DNA of 64,000 nucleotides from Bacillota bacterium (GTDB lineage Bacteria > Bacillota > Sulfobacillia > RBS10-35 > Bu92). Positions 8,140 to 18,282 of this stretch are shown here, piece after piece (position 1 is the first letter of the stretch; each line of letters opens with the position of its first letter). The stretch lies in contig JADBKN010000051.1 of NCBI GenBank assembly GCA_014896375.1, forward strand, positions 124,001 through 188,000. The letters are read 5' to 3'. Made by a program: the position numbers and the translations under genes. The notes under the pieces were generated by a model. The model saw only the letters and a program-made list of their open reading frames with translations. It was not told the origin of the DNA and made no database searches.

Positions 8140-9354
8140 TTGAAGCAGGAACGACGCGCGACGGTCGCGCCGCCCGGCGGGTCGGCCCTCCCGGAATCGT
8201 GGCACCGCTATGTCCAGCGGGGCCGGTACGTGAACCTCGTGTGGCTCGTCTTCATGATATTCCCCATCCAGGACCTCCTGCGGCCGGACCGCACACCCAC
8301 GGAGCGCCTCGCCGGCGGCGCGGCCCTTCTCGCGTTCTCCGCCGCCTACGCGCTCTCCCTGCCCCTCATCCGGCCCGTGTGGCGGGACGGCTGGCGCATG
8401 GCCGGCGTGGCTGTGATGCTCGCACTCGCCGTGCCGCTCGTGCTGGCGTTCGGCTCGGCCTGGGACGGCCTCTTCATCTACGCCTCGGTCATCGCCGGCT
8501 TCCTCCGCCCGCCCCGCCACGGGGCGGCCGCCGTCGCCTGCACGACGCTCCTGGCCGTGGCCGCGTATGCCGTCGACCGCCAACCGTGGACGATCGTGCT
8601 CTCCTTCGGTGTGCAGGTCGGCATGCTGGGCCTGGCGATGGTCGGCCTCGCGCAGCTCTTTGACGTCATGCTGGCCCTGCAGCGCGCGCAGCGGGACGCG
8701 GCCCGCCTGGCCGCGGCTGAAGAGCGGCTGCGCATCGCGCGGGACCTGCACGATCTTGTCGGCCATTCGCTTTCGGTGATCATCTTGAAGGCGGAGCTGG
8801 CGCAGCGGCTCTTGCCCGGCCAGGCGGAGCGGGCGGCGACGGAGGTGGCGGATATCGAGCGCACAGCCCGGGAGGCGCTGCGCGAGACGCGGCAGGCGGT
8901 GAGCGGCTACCGCCAGCCTGACCTCGGCGCGGAGCTGGCGCGCGCGAAGGCGGTGCTGCAGGACGCGGGCATCACCTGTCTCGTGCAGGACGATGCGGGG
9001 CCCCTGGAGCCGCGCGCCGCCTCCGCTCTCGTCTTCGCCGTGCGCGAGGCGACGACCAACGTGCTGCGCCACAGCGGCGCCACGCGCTGCTGGATCCGCC
9101 TGGAGCGCCGGGCCGGCGGCGTGCGGCTCATCGTCGAGGACGACGGCCGCGGGCCGGCGTGGCGCGAGGGCGCGGACGCGGCCGAAGCGGGACGGATTCA
9201 GCTCGGGAACGGCCTTGCCGGCATCGCGGAGCGGGTGCAGGCGCGCGGCGGGCGGGTCGCCTTCGCACGCTCGCCCCGCGCCGGATTCCGCATGGAGGCC
9301 TGGCTGCCGGCAGGCCACGGGGGCGCGGCGGCCGGAGAGGCGGTCGATGCGTGA
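8140..9354 (+). CDS. Membrane histidine kinase (DesK/NarL-type, HisKA_3)
   Basis: The protein is about 404 residues long. The N-terminal half has about five transmembrane helices and no recognizable sensor domain. A short coiled linker leads to RIARDLHDLVGHSLSV with the phospho-acceptor His204, then a HATPase domain with EATTNVLRHSGA, VEDDGRG and GNGLAGI. TTG at 8140 is chosen because GGAGGGG lies 9 nt upstream; an ATG at 8071 is also in frame but lacks a good ribosome binding site. The stop overlaps the response-regulator GTG (GTGA). The pair probably senses the membrane or envelope and may regulate the divergent ABC exporter, as in BceRS- or LiaRS-like systems. Confidence 0.9.
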   Translation: MKQERRATVAPPGGSALPESWHRYVQRGRYVNLVWLVFMIFPIQDLLRPDRTPTERLAGGAALLAFSAAYALSLPLIRPVWRDGWRMAGVAVMLALAVPLVLAFGSAWDGLFIYASVIAGFLRPPRHGAAAVACTTLLAVAAYAVDRQPWTIVLSFGVQVGMLGLAMVGLAQLFDVMLALQRAQRDAARLAAAEERLRIARDLHDLVGHSLSVIILKAELAQRLLPGQAERAATEVADIERTAREALRETRQAVSGYRQPDLGAELARAKAVLQDAGITCLVQDDAGPLEPRAASALVFAVREATTNVLRHSGATRCWIRLERRAGGVRLIVEDDGRGPAWREGADAAEAGRIQLGNGLAGIAERVQARGGRVAFARSPRAGFRMEAWLPAGHGGAAAGEAVDA

Positions 9355-9956
9355 TCCGCGTGCTGCTTGCGGAAGACCAGGCGCTTGTGCGCGGCGCGCT
9401 GAAGGCGCTTCTTGAGATGGAGGGGGACATCGTCGTCGTCGGCGAGGCCGCGCGCGCGGACGAGGTCGTGCCCCTCGCACGGGAGACGCAGCCGCACGTG
9501 GCGCTTTTGGACATCGAGCTCCCGGGCGGCAGCGGGCTCATTGCCGCCGCCGCGCTGCGAGAGTCCTTGCCGGAGTGTCGTGTGGTGATGCTCACCACGT
9601 TCGGGCGGCCGGGCTACGTGCAGCGGGCCCTGGCGGCCGGGGCGCATGGCTTCCTTCTCAAGGACGCCCCGGCGGCGGAGCTGGCTGTGGCCATCCGGCG
9701 CGTGCTCCAAGGGCAGCGCGTGGTGGCGCCGGATCTGGCCCTCATGGCGCTGCAGGAGGGCCCCTCGCCCCTCACGCAGCGGGAGAGCGAGGTGCTGGCG
9801 GCGGCCGCGGGCGGCGCCACCACAGCGGACATCTCGGCGAGCCTCCACCTTTCGGAAGGGACAGTCCGCAACCACCTGTCCTCGGCCATCCAAAAGCTGG
9901 GCGCGCGGACGCGGACGGAGGCCGTGCGCATCGCCAAGGAACGCGGCTGGCTGTAG
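9351..9956 (+). CDS. Response regulator, NarL/FixJ family
   Basis: This 201-residue regulator has a receiver domain with the acidic pair E8/D9, phospho-acceptor Asp54 in LLDIELPG and Lys in FLLKDAP, and a C-terminal LuxR-type helix-turn-helix (LTQRESEVLAAAA, TTADISASLHLSEGTVRNHLSSA). GTG at 9351 overlaps the kinase stop by 4 nt and begins directly with the receiver strand VIRVLLAEDQ. It is the cognate partner of the upstream kinase. The tandem palindromic repeats at 7978-8021 are a candidate binding site. Confidence 0.93.
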   Translation: MIRVLLAEDQALVRGALKALLEMEGDIVVVGEAARADEVVPLARETQPHVALLDIELPGGSGLIAAAALRESLPECRVVMLTTFGRPGYVQRALAAGAHGFLLKDAPAAELAVAIRRVLQGQRVVAPDLALMALQEGPSPLTQRESEVLAAAAGGATTADISASLHLSEGTVRNHLSSAIQKLGARTRTEAVRIAKERGWL

Positions 9957-9984
9957 GGCGCGGCCGCGAGGGGAGAAGGATGGG

Positions 9985-11037
9985 ATGAAGGACCTGCAAG
10001 AGGAAGAGGGGCTCGTCCACCTCGACGCGGCCGCCGTGCGCCGCCTCCTGCCGCCGGAGGAGGCCGTGCGCGCCGTGCGCGACGCGTACATCGCGCTGGA
10101 CCGCGGCGCGGTGGAGGCGCCGCTGCGCGCGGCGCTGCCGGCGCGCGACGGGCTGGCGACCACGCTCGTGATGCCGTCACGAGGGCGCGCCGCGGGCGCC
10201 GGCGTGGAAGGCGGCGGTGGCGCCGCGGGCGAGCCCGCCACGTACGTCGCCGTCAAGGTCGTCTCGGTGGCGCCGGCCAACCGCGATCGCGGCCTGCCCG
10301 TCACGCCCGGCGTGGTGCTGCTCCTTGACGCCGTCACGGGGCGCCCGCTCGTCACCATGGACGGCACGGCGCTGACGGCCGTCCGCACGGGAGCGGCGAG
10401 CGGCGCGGCCACAGAGGCCCTCGCCCGGCCGGACGCGCGCACGCTGGCCGTGATCGGCGCGGGCGGCCAGGCGTGGGACCAGGTGGCCGGCGTGCTGGCC
10501 GTGCGGCCCATCCGCCGCGTGCTCGTCTTCGCCCGCACGCGCGAGCGCGCGGAGGCGCTGGCGCGGCGCGTGGCCGAGACCTACCCGGGCGTGGAGGCCG
10601 CACCGGCCGCCAGCGCCGCGGAAGCCGTGCGCGCGGCCGATGTGGTCTCTTGCGCCACCACGTCCACCGCACCGGTCTTCCCCGCCGAAGCCGTGCAGCC
10701 CGGCACGCACATCAACGGCGTCGGCAGCTTCCGGCCGGACATGGTCGAGCTGCCGCCGGAGCTCCTCCGCCCGCCCGTCTTCGTCGAATCGAGGGAGATC
10801 GCGCTCGCGGAGTCGGGCGAGATCCTCGCCGCGTTGAAGGCCGGCCGCCTCCGTGAGGACGACCTCGTCCCCATCGGGCGGGTCCTCGCCGGCGAGCACC
10901 CCGGCCGCCGCGACGCGGAGGAGGTCACCGTCTTCAAAAGCGCCGGCACGGCCGCGCAGGACCTGTTCGCCGCGGCATGCGTGTGGGAAAACTACCAGGC
11001 GGAACGATCCCAACGCACACTGCGCGACAGGGAGTGA
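9985..11037 (+). CDS. Ornithine cyclodeaminase / mu-crystallin family protein
   Basis: This 350-residue protein has the ornithine cyclodeaminase/mu-crystallin fold: an N-terminal substrate domain, then a Rossmann domain with VIGAGGQAWDQ near residue 155 and the TTSTAPVFPAEAVQPGTHIN region. Members include ornithine cyclodeaminase, alanine dehydrogenase (archaeal), lysine cyclodeaminase and ketimine reductases. The key VTMDGTALTAVRTGAASGAAT motif is present. A short Gly/Ala-rich insertion at about residues 70-85 is unusual. ATG at 9985 has GGGAGAAGG 5 nt upstream. The substrate is unknown; nearby amino-acid and amine genes fit an amino-acid role. Confidence 0.8.
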   Translation: MKDLQEEEGLVHLDAAAVRRLLPPEEAVRAVRDAYIALDRGAVEAPLRAALPARDGLATTLVMPSRGRAAGAGVEGGGGAAGEPATYVAVKVVSVAPANRDRGLPVTPGVVLLLDAVTGRPLVTMDGTALTAVRTGAASGAATEALARPDARTLAVIGAGGQAWDQVAGVLAVRPIRRVLVFARTRERAEALARRVAETYPGVEAAPAASAAEAVRAADVVSCATTSTAPVFPAEAVQPGTHINGVGSFRPDMVELPPELLRPPVFVESREIALAESGEILAALKAGRLREDDLVPIGRVLAGEHPGRRDAEEVTVFKSAGTAAQDLFAAACVWENYQAERSQRTLRDRE

Positions 11038-11043
11038 ACGCCC

Positions 11044-11268
11044 GTGAAGATGGAGGCCGTGGAGAACGAGCTGAAGCACTGGGGCGAGATCATCGTCACG
11101 ACGGCCGCGGGTGACGCGTACGAACTCCACCTCGGCGACACGACGTTCGACGCGAAGTCTCGCATGATCAAGCTGACGACGCCCGAGGCCGAGTACCTCA
11201 TCGACGGCGACGCCGTCGAAAACATCAAGAAGCACTACGGCCACAAGATCGAAGGCGGCGACGCGTAG
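11044..11268 (+). CDS. Conserved small hypothetical protein
   Basis: This 74-residue acidic protein has alternating hydrophobic strands and no membrane segment. Its GTG start has AGGGAG about 9 nt upstream, and it begins 6 bp after the cyclodeaminase stop, so it is probably cotranscribed. The stop codon lies within the loop of a strong hairpin. I do not recognize a family, and no function is proposed. Confidence 0.65.
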   Translation: MKMEAVENELKHWGEIIVTTAAGDAYELHLGDTTFDAKSRMIKLTTPEAEYLIDGDAVENIKKHYGHKIEGGDA

Positions 11269-11279
11269 CGTCGCCGCCT
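11253..11279. terminator. Hairpin between convergent genes
   Basis: AGGCGGCGACGC (11253-11264) pairs perfectly with GCGTCGCCGCCT (11268-11279) around GTA. The hairpin includes the stop codon of the small upstream gene and lies between two convergent genes, so it may stop transcription from both sides. No long T run follows (CGTCTT on the plus strand). Confidence 0.6.
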
Positions 11280-11314
11280 CGTCTTCCCCGACCCTTCAGG
11301 ATCGCGGCGCGTCG

Positions 11315-12445
11315 TCACTTCGCGAACCGGTCGAGCCGGAAGGGCTCGATCGGGTGGCGCGTGCCGCCGTCCAGGGCCAGGTCCGCCATGATCTCGCCCA
11401 GCACCGGCGCGAACTTGAACCCGTGGCCCGAGAGGCCGGCCGCCACCGCCACGCGCGAGAACGCCGGATGCAGACCCAGGCAGAAGTTCAGGTCCGGCGT
11501 GTTCGTGTACATGCACACCTTGGACCGCGCCGGACTTGGCTTCAGCCCCGGCAGGAGCACGGCCCGGGCCTCCTCCACGCGCGCGGCGTCCTCAGGACGG
11601 ATGGAGCGGTCGACGTCGTCCGCGGTGGTGGTCTCACCGCCGTGGTGCCGGCAGAACTTCACGGCCTCCCCGTCCAGCGCCGGGAAGCCGTAGAACTGGG
11701 CGCCGTCCGGCCGCTCCCAGAGGAAGACGGGCATGCGCTCCGGCAGGTACGGTGCGATGTCGCCGTCCGGGAGGAACCAGTGCATGACCTGGCGCTCGAC
11801 CTGCAACGGCAGGAGTCCTTCGAGCAGCACCGGGTTCCACGCGCCGCCGGCGATCACCAGCCGCGACGCGCGGTAGCGGCCCTCCGGCGTGCCGACCTCC
11901 ACCCCGGCGTCGCCGGCGTCCCAGCCGACGACCCGTTCCTCGAAGCGCAGCTCCGCGCCCGCCTCGCGGGCCGCATCCAGAGCGGCGGTCACGCCGAGCT
12001 CCGGGTTCACCACGCCGGCGCGCTCCTCGTAGACGGCGACCGCGTCCTCGGGCACGGCGAACGCCGGGAAGCGGCGGCGCGCCGCCGCCGCGTCGAGCTC
12101 CTCATGCGGCAGGTCCCAGCGGCGCGCGCTCTCCAGGGTGCCGCGGACGACTTCGCTCTCCGGCCGGCCGAGCATGAGGGCGCCGGTGTACGTCAGCAAC
12201 CGCCGCCCGCTGCGCCGCTCGAGGTCCTCCCACAGCTCGAACGCGCGCTGCACAAGCGGCACGTACGCCGGGTCCTCGAAGTACGCCGTGCGGATGATGC
12301 GCGTTTCGCCGTGCGAGGAGCCGCGGTCGTGCGCCGGCGTGAACTGCTCAAGACCCAGGACGCGCGCGCCGCGCCGCGCCAGGTGGTCGGCGGCGGCGCT
12401 GCCCACCGCGCCGAGACCAATGACGATCACGTCGTACTGCGCCAT
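11315..12445 (-). CDS. Sarcosine oxidase-like / N-methyl amino-acid oxidase (FAD)
   Basis: This 376-residue flavoprotein of the monomeric sarcosine oxidase family oxidizes secondary amines of N-methyl or cyclic amino acids to imine and H2O2. The N-terminal dinucleotide motif is VIVIGLGAVGSAAA. Cys311 in SKVCMYTNT is at the position that binds FAD covalently in MSOX and SolA, and the C-terminal GLSGHGFKFAPVLGE motif is present. ATG at 12445 overlaps the stop of the ureohydrolase (TGATG), so the two are coupled. It is the last gene of the leftward liv operon. The substrate could be sarcosine, pipecolate, N-methyltryptophan or similar. Confidence 0.88.
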   Translation of the reverse strand: MAQYDVIVIGLGAVGSAAADHLARRGARVLGLEQFTPAHDRGSSHGETRIIRTAYFEDPAYVPLVQRAFELWEDLERRSGRRLLTYTGALMLGRPESEVVRGTLESARRWDLPHEELDAAAARRRFPAFAVPEDAVAVYEERAGVVNPELGVTAALDAAREAGAELRFEERVVGWDAGDAGVEVGTPEGRYRASRLVIAGGAWNPVLLEGLLPLQVERQVMHWFLPDGDIAPYLPERMPVFLWERPDGAQFYGFPALDGEAVKFCRHHGGETTTADDVDRSIRPEDAARVEEARAVLLPGLKPSPARSKVCMYTNTPDLNFCLGLHPAFSRVAVAAGLSGHGFKFAPVLGEIMADLALDGGTRHPIEPFRLDRFAK

Positions 12446-13437
12446 CAGCGATGCACGCTCCCCGTGTCCGTCTCGATGCGGCGCTCCGCCATGCCCACGA
12501 GCAGGTGGACGAGCGCCCACACGGCCACGTGGGAGGAGGTGTGGTTCGGATCAAAGGGCGGGTAGACCTCGACCATGTCCCAGCCGATGAGGTTCGGCTG
12601 CCGCCCGGCGAAATGCAGCGCCCGGTAGAGCTCGTACGTCGTGAGGCCGTTCGGGTCGATCGGCCCGCCCGGGTTCATCGCGGCGTCCAGCACATCGCTG
12701 CAGACGCTCACGTACACGCCCTTTGTGCCGCGGCTGGCGATCTCCCACGCCTCGCGGATGACGGCGTCGATGCCGCGCGCGCGGATGTCGTTGATGGAGA
12801 GCGTCGTCGCTCCGATGGAGTTCGCGTACTCCCACTGGGCCTTCGTGTTGCGCGGCCCGCGGATGCCCACGTGCACCATGTTCTCGCCGCGCACGCCCTC
12901 AAGCTCCGAGACGCGCCGGAACGGGCAGCAGCGCGCGTACGGGTCGCCGTCGTACTCGTCTTTGTTGTCGTAATGCGCATCGAGGTGCACGACGCCGATC
13001 GGCCCGCCGAGCGTCTCCGTCAGCGCCTTGATGATCGGGTAGGAGATGGAGTGGTCGCCGCCGTAGGTGGCGGGGAACACGCCGGCCCGGACGATCTGCC
13101 GGATCCGCTCCTCGATGTTCGCGAACGTCGTCTCGCGGCTCTGCATGTCCACGACCACATCGCCGCAGTCGACGACGCGCAGGTGCTCAAAGGCGTCCAC
13201 GCCGTACTCCGGGAGGAAGCCGGTGTAGCGCGCCGAGGCCTGCCGGATGGTGCGCGGGCCGAGCTCGCAGCCCGACCAGCTCCCCCAGGTGATCGTGCCC
13301 TCCCACGGCACGCCGGACACCGCCACGTCCGCGCGCCCGGCGAGTTCCGCCGGCGGCACGTAGGGCTTGCCGAAGATCGTCGGCGTGTCTCCGTACAGCA
13401 CCGGCAGCGATGCGGCTTCTGCTTTGAAGTTGCCCAT
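12445..13437 (-). CDS. Agmatinase/arginase-family ureohydrolase with altered metal motif
   Basis: This 330-residue ureohydrolase hydrolyses a guanidino or formimino group, for example agmatine to putrescine and urea. Metal ligands are visible in GGDHS (His129) and HLDAHYD (Asp153, His155, Asp157). The third motif, usually S-x-D-x-D, reads SVCSDVLD here, so the first Asp of that pair is Cys246 while Asp248 remains. This is an unusual substitution at a Mn ligand, and activity or substrate may differ from agmatinase. The gene lies 35 bp after livF and overlaps the oxidase, so it probably belongs to the same operon. Confidence 0.85.
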   Translation of the reverse strand: MGNFKAEAASLPVLYGDTPTIFGKPYVPPAELAGRADVAVSGVPWEGTITWGSWSGCELGPRTIRQASARYTGFLPEYGVDAFEHLRVVDCGDVVVDMQSRETTFANIEERIRQIVRAGVFPATYGGDHSISYPIIKALTETLGGPIGVVHLDAHYDNKDEYDGDPYARCCPFRRVSELEGVRGENMVHVGIRGPRNTKAQWEYANSIGATTLSINDIRARGIDAVIREAWEIASRGTKGVYVSVCSDVLDAAMNPGGPIDPNGLTTYELYRALHFAGRQPNLIGWDMVEVYPPFDPNHTSSHVAVWALVHLLVGMAERRIETDTGSVHR

Positions 13438-13472
13438 GGTGTCGAGCCTCCTTTGCCAGAGTGATGGGTGGT

Positions 13473-14212
<740 letters not shown>

Positions 14213-14216
<4 letters not shown>

Positions 14217-16078
14217 CTCCCCGCCCCATGGGCCGCGGCGGCCGTCTCGTCCCCGGTCTCCTCGTCGTCCTCGCGGCCCAGGTAGGCCTCGATCACCTGC
14301 GGGTCGTCGCGCACCTCGTCCGGCGCGCCGTCCGCGATCTTGCGTCCCCGGTCCAGCACCACGACCCGGTCGGAGACGCCCATCACGAGCGTCATGTCGT
14401 GCTCAATGAGCACGACGGTCACGCCGGCATCCCGGATGCGGCGCACAAGCCGCAGGAGTTCCACCTTCTCCGTGGGGTTCATGCCGGCGGCCGGCTCGTC
14501 GAGGAGCAGCACCGTCGGCCGGCTGGCCAGCGCCCGCGCGATCTCCAGCCGGCGCTGGTCGCCGTAGGCGAGCTCGCTCGCCATGCGGTCCGCCTTGTCC
14601 TCAAGCCCCACAAAGCGCAGCCAGCGCAGGGCCTCTTCCAGCGCGGCGCGCTCCTCGCGCCGTTCGGCCGGCGTGTGCAGCAGCGAAGCCGCCACGCTGG
14701 CGCGCTGCCGGCAGTAGAGGCCCACCATCACGTTCTCCACAACCGTCATGCCCTTGAAGAGGCGCACGCCTTGGAACGTGCGCGCCAGGCCGGCGCGCAC
14801 CACCTCATGGGGCGGAAGGCCCACAAGGGACCGGCCGTCGAGCTCCACGCGGCCGCGGTCCGGCCTCACCACGCCGGTGATGCAGTTGAAGACGGTCGTC
14901 TTCCCGGCGCCGTTCGGACCGATGATGCTGAGGATCTCGCCGCGGCGCACCTCAAAGGTGACGTCGTCCACGGCGCGCAGGCCGCCGAAGCTGCGCGTGA
15001 GGCCCTCGACGCACAAGACGGGCGCGCCCGGCGCCCGCGGGGCGGCCGCGCGGCTCTCCGCCTCGCCGCCCTCCGCGGCCTCAGCCGCGGCATCACCTGG
15101 CGCCGCGCCGCGCACCGCCGCGCCGCGCGCCGCGGCCCGCACGCGCCGCCGCGCCGCCGGCCACAGCCCCTGCGGCCGCACGAGCATCAGCGCGATGAGC
15201 CCCAGCGCGAAGATGAAGAGCCGCCAGGCCGCGGCCGCGCGCAGCGCCTCCGGCAGCCCCACGACGACCACCGCGCCGAGGATCACGCCCGGCAGGCTGG
15301 CCATGCCGCCCAGCACCACGACCATCAGGATCAGGACGGACTGCATGTAGGTGAAGCTCTGCGGGTTGATCACGCCGATGCGGCTCGCGAAGAACGACCC
15401 CGCCAGCCCGCCCCAGAGCGCCCCCAACACGTACGCCATGAGCTTCACGCGCACCGTCGGCACGCCGACGGCCTCCGCCGCCGACTCGTCCTCCCGCAGG
15501 CTCAGCCAGGCCCGACCGAGGCGGGAGTCGCTCAGGTGCCGGGAGAAGAAGAGCGTCACAAGGAGCAGCGCCAACCCCAGGTAGTACATGGCCTCCTGGG
15601 AATCCAGGGCCATGCCGAAGAACGAGGGCTTGGGCACGCCCCAGATGCCGTTCGGCCCGCCCGTGAAGTCGAGGTTCGTGACCGTGATGCGCACAATCTC
15701 CCCGAACCCCAGCGTCACGATGGCGAGATAGTCGCTCCGCAGGCGGAGCGTCGGGTAGCCGAGCACGGCGCCGGCCGCCGCCGCGAGGGCCATGCTCACG
15801 GGCACCGTCGCCCAGAACGGCCAGTGCGCGGCCGTGGTGAGAAGCGCCGTCGTGTACGCCCCGATGGCAAAGAAGGCGGCGTAGCCCAGATCCAGCAGGC
15901 CCGCGTAGCCGACGACGATGTTCAGCCCCAGCCCCAGCACCGCGAACGTGAGGATGCTGATCCCCACGCTGACGGCGTAGTCGCTCGCGGCGTAGGGGAA
16001 CGCGAGGGCGAGGAGCAGGACGGCCCAGAGACCGAAGCGGCGCGCCGCATCGCCCAGACGACCAGCCATGGCGGCCAT
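14213..16078 (-). CDS. livM: LivM-LivG fusion: ABC permease joined to ATPase
   Basis: This 621-residue protein joins two transporter subunits that are usually separate. Residues 1-310 are a LivM permease with about ten membrane helices (GYAGLLDLGYAAFFAIGAY near residue 60). An Ala-rich linker (about 311-352) leads to a LivG ATPase with Walker A IGPNGAGKTT (386-395), signature LAYGDQRRLEIARAL (503-517) and Walker B VLLLDEPAAGMNP. No stop or frameshift interrupts the join. The fusion fixes the stoichiometry of one permease and one ATPase domain per chain. It starts 4 nt after the livH stop. Such fusions occur in scattered bacteria. Confidence 0.93.
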
Positions 16079-16082
16079 GGGG

Positions 16083-16982
16083 CTACATCCTCTCCACCAC
16101 GCGCTCGCCGAAGAGCCCGGTGGGCTTGACGACGAGCACCAGAATCAGCACCGCAAAGACGATGACGTCCTTCCACTGCCCCGAGATGTACCCGCTGGAG
16201 AAGGCCTCCAGAAGGCCGATGAGCAGCCCGCCGACCATCGCGCCGGGGATGTTGCCGATCCCGCCCAGCACGGCGGCCGTGAAGGCGCGCAAGCCCAAGA
16301 GGAAACCCATCATGAAGTTGATCTGCGTGTAGTACGTGCCGTACATCACGCCGGCCGCCGCCGCGAGCGCCGAACCGAGGAAGAACGTGAGCATGATCAC
16401 GCCCTCCACGTTCACACCCATGAGCCGCGCGGCGTCCTGGTCCAGCGCCAGGGCCCGCATGGCCGTCCCCACCGGCGTGCGGTGCACAAAGAGGTACAGC
16501 CCCGCCATGAGCGCGAGGCTCAAAAGGAAAAAGCCCACCTGCGCGTATTTCACCTGCGCACCGAGAACGCTGAAGCCGGCCCCCGCCAGAAGGTGCGGGT
16601 AGGTCTCGAAGCCCGCGCCGTACTTCAGCATCACCCCGTTCTCCAGCGCGAGGGACGCGCCTAGCGCTGTGATGAGGATCGAGAGCCGCGGCGCCTTGAG
16701 GAGCGGCTGGTAGGCGACGCGCTCGATGACGAGGCCCAGCGCCCCCGTGGCCGCCATGGCCACGACCAGCGCCACGCCCAACGCCGCGAGCGCCGGCAGG
16801 TGCGAGGCGGCGAGGGCGGCGAGCACTGTCCAACCCACAAAGGCGCCGACCATGAAGATGTCCCCGTGAGCGAAGTTGATCAGCCGGATGATGCCGTAGA
16901 TCATCGTGTAGCCGAGCGCGACCAGCGCGTAGAAGGAGCCGACCGTCAGCCCGTTCACGAGGAACTGCAGAAACGCGCTCAT
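16083..16982 (-). CDS. livH: Branched-chain amino-acid ABC transporter permease LivH
   Basis: This 299-residue, about eight-helix permease has the LivH signature GLTVGSFYALVALGYTMIYGIIRLINFAHGD split over its first two helices, and AAAGVMYGTYYTQINF later. It forms the translocation pore with the LivM part of the next gene. It is separated from livK by about 110 bp that contain a large hairpin, which probably lowers expression relative to the binding protein. Confidence 0.93.
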   Translation of the reverse strand: MSAFLQFLVNGLTVGSFYALVALGYTMIYGIIRLINFAHGDIFMVGAFVGWTVLAALAASHLPALAALGVALVVAMAATGALGLVIERVAYQPLLKAPRLSILITALGASLALENGVMLKYGAGFETYPHLLAGAGFSVLGAQVKYAQVGFFLLSLALMAGLYLFVHRTPVGTAMRALALDQDAARLMGVNVEGVIMLTFFLGSALAAAAGVMYGTYYTQINFMMGFLLGLRAFTAAVLGGIGNIPGAMVGGLLIGLLEAFSSGYISGQWKDVIVFAVLILVLVVKPTGLFGERVVERM

Positions 16983-16993
16983 GGCGCCACGCT

Positions 16994-17060
16994 CCTTGCC
17001 GGACAGGTCGCGGCGGCGGTCATCGCCGCCGCCGCGACCGTCGCCTGTCCTGCCGCAAGG
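16994..17060 (-). promoter_or_regulatory. Large hairpin between livK and livH
   Basis: GGTCGCGGCGGCG (17006-17018) pairs with CGCCGCCGCGACC further on, and the flanking CTTGCCGGACAG and CTGTCCTGCCGCAAG extend the stem with small mismatches. It lies in the livK-livH gap of one operon. Such hairpins often stabilize the upstream binding-protein mRNA or attenuate distal genes. No T run is present. Confidence 0.5.
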
Positions 17061-17094
17061 GCGCGCCGCGTGACTCCGCGGCCGCGCCCCGCCG

Positions 17095-18282
17095 TCACTG
17101 GATGTCGACCCACTGACCGTTCTCGTACTTCTTGTACGGCTGGAACTTGCCGTCCTTGACGATCGTGGTGATGTAGAGCTCGCCGGTGCGGTCGCCCTTC
17201 TCGTTGAAGGTGATGTCGCCCGTAAGGCCCTTGTAGTTCTTCGTCTGCTTCAGCGCCTCGACGATCTTCTCCGGATCGGTCGAGTTCGCGCGCTGGATGG
17301 CGTCCGCCACGAGCTTCACGCAGTCGTACTCATAGACCGAGTACGGGCCCGGATCCTGGCCGTACTTGCTCTTGTAGCTCTGGACGAAGTCCTGCGCGCC
17401 CGTCAGGAACTGCGGGAGCGGCGCCGTCGTGATGATCATGCCCTCCGCCTTGTCGCCGGCCGTGGCGATGAGCGTCGGATCCTGCGTGGCGTCGCCGCCC
17501 ATGAAGGTCGCGGTGATGCCGAGCTCACGCGCCTGCTTCACGAGGAGGCCGGCCTCGGCGAAGTAGCCCGTGTAGTAGATCACGTCCGGGTTCAGGCCCT
17601 TCACCGTGGTGAGCGTGGAGGTGTAGTCCTTCTCCCCGGGCGTGATGGCGTCGAAGTAGACGACCTGCACGCCGTCCGCCTCAAGCCCCTTCTTGGCCTC
17701 CTCGGCCAGGCCCTTGGCGTAGGTCGTGTTGTCGTGGATGACGGCCGCCTTCTTGGCGCCCAGCACTTCCGCGATGAACTTGGCGGCGAACGGGCCCTGC
17801 TGGTCGTCGCGGCCGATCACGCGGAAGACGTTACCCGGGTTCTTGTCCGTGAGGTCCGGGTTCGTCGACGCATCCGCCACGAACGCGACGTGCTTCTGCG
17901 CGAGGACGCCCGTCTCCGGAATCGAGGCGCTGGAGCAGTAACCGCCGGCCACCGCCACGACGCCCTCGTCCATCAGCTTCTGAGCCGCCTGGACGCCCAC
18001 TTGCGAGTCGCACTGGTCGTCCTCGGCCACGATCTCGATCTTCTTGCCGAGCACGCCGCCCTTCGCGTTGATCTCATCCGCGGCCAGCTTGGCGGCGTTG
18101 ACGATGTCCGTGCCGGCGCTGGCGTAGTCCCCGGACAGCGGCGCCGTGACGCCGATCTTGATGGTGCCGGCGGCGCCGCTCTCCGACCCGCCCGCGCCGC
18201 CGCCGCCGGAGCCGCAGGCGGTGACCACGAGCGCCAGCCCGGCCAGCGCGGCGGCCAGCGACAACCACTTCCGCTTCGCCAT
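17095..18282 (-). CDS. livK: Branched-chain amino-acid ABC transporter substrate-binding lipoprotein LivK
   Basis: This 395-residue type-I periplasmic-binding-fold protein is anchored by a lipobox: the signal peptide is followed by LVVTACGSGGG, with the lipidated Cys at about residue 22. The mature part has the IGVTAPLSGDYASAGTDIVNAA start and the AVIHDNTTYAKGLA hinge segment typical of LivJ/LivK. ATG at 18282 has GGGGGAGGGG 8 nt upstream and directly precedes the signal peptide. It is the first gene of the transporter operon. The ligand could be Leu/Ile/Val, another amino acid, an amide or a urea-like compound. Confidence 0.93.
   Translation of the reverse strand: MAKRKWLSLAAALAGLALVVTACGSGGGGAGGSESGAAGTIKIGVTAPLSGDYASAGTDIVNAAKLAADEINAKGGVLGKKIEIVAEDDQCDSQVGVQAAQKLMDEGVVAVAGGYCSSASIPETGVLAQKHVAFVADASTNPDLTDKNPGNVFRVIGRDDQQGPFAAKFIAEVLGAKKAAVIHDNTTYAKGLAEEAKKGLEADGVQVVYFDAITPGEKDYTSTLTTVKGLNPDVIYYTGYFAEAGLLVKQARELGITATFMGGDATQDPTLIATAGDKAEGMIITTAPLPQFLTGAQDFVQSYKSKYGQDPGPYSVYEYDCVKLVADAIQRANSTDPEKIVEALKQTKNYKGLTGDITFNEKGDRTGELYITTIVKDGKFQPYKKYENGQWVDIQ

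Noticed and set aside
14228-16129. Long open frame on the plus strand opposite livM-livG
   Set aside because: Its translation is Arg/His/Ala-rich without any domain, and the minus strand encodes a clear transporter with all motifs. It is a GC-rich codon shadow.
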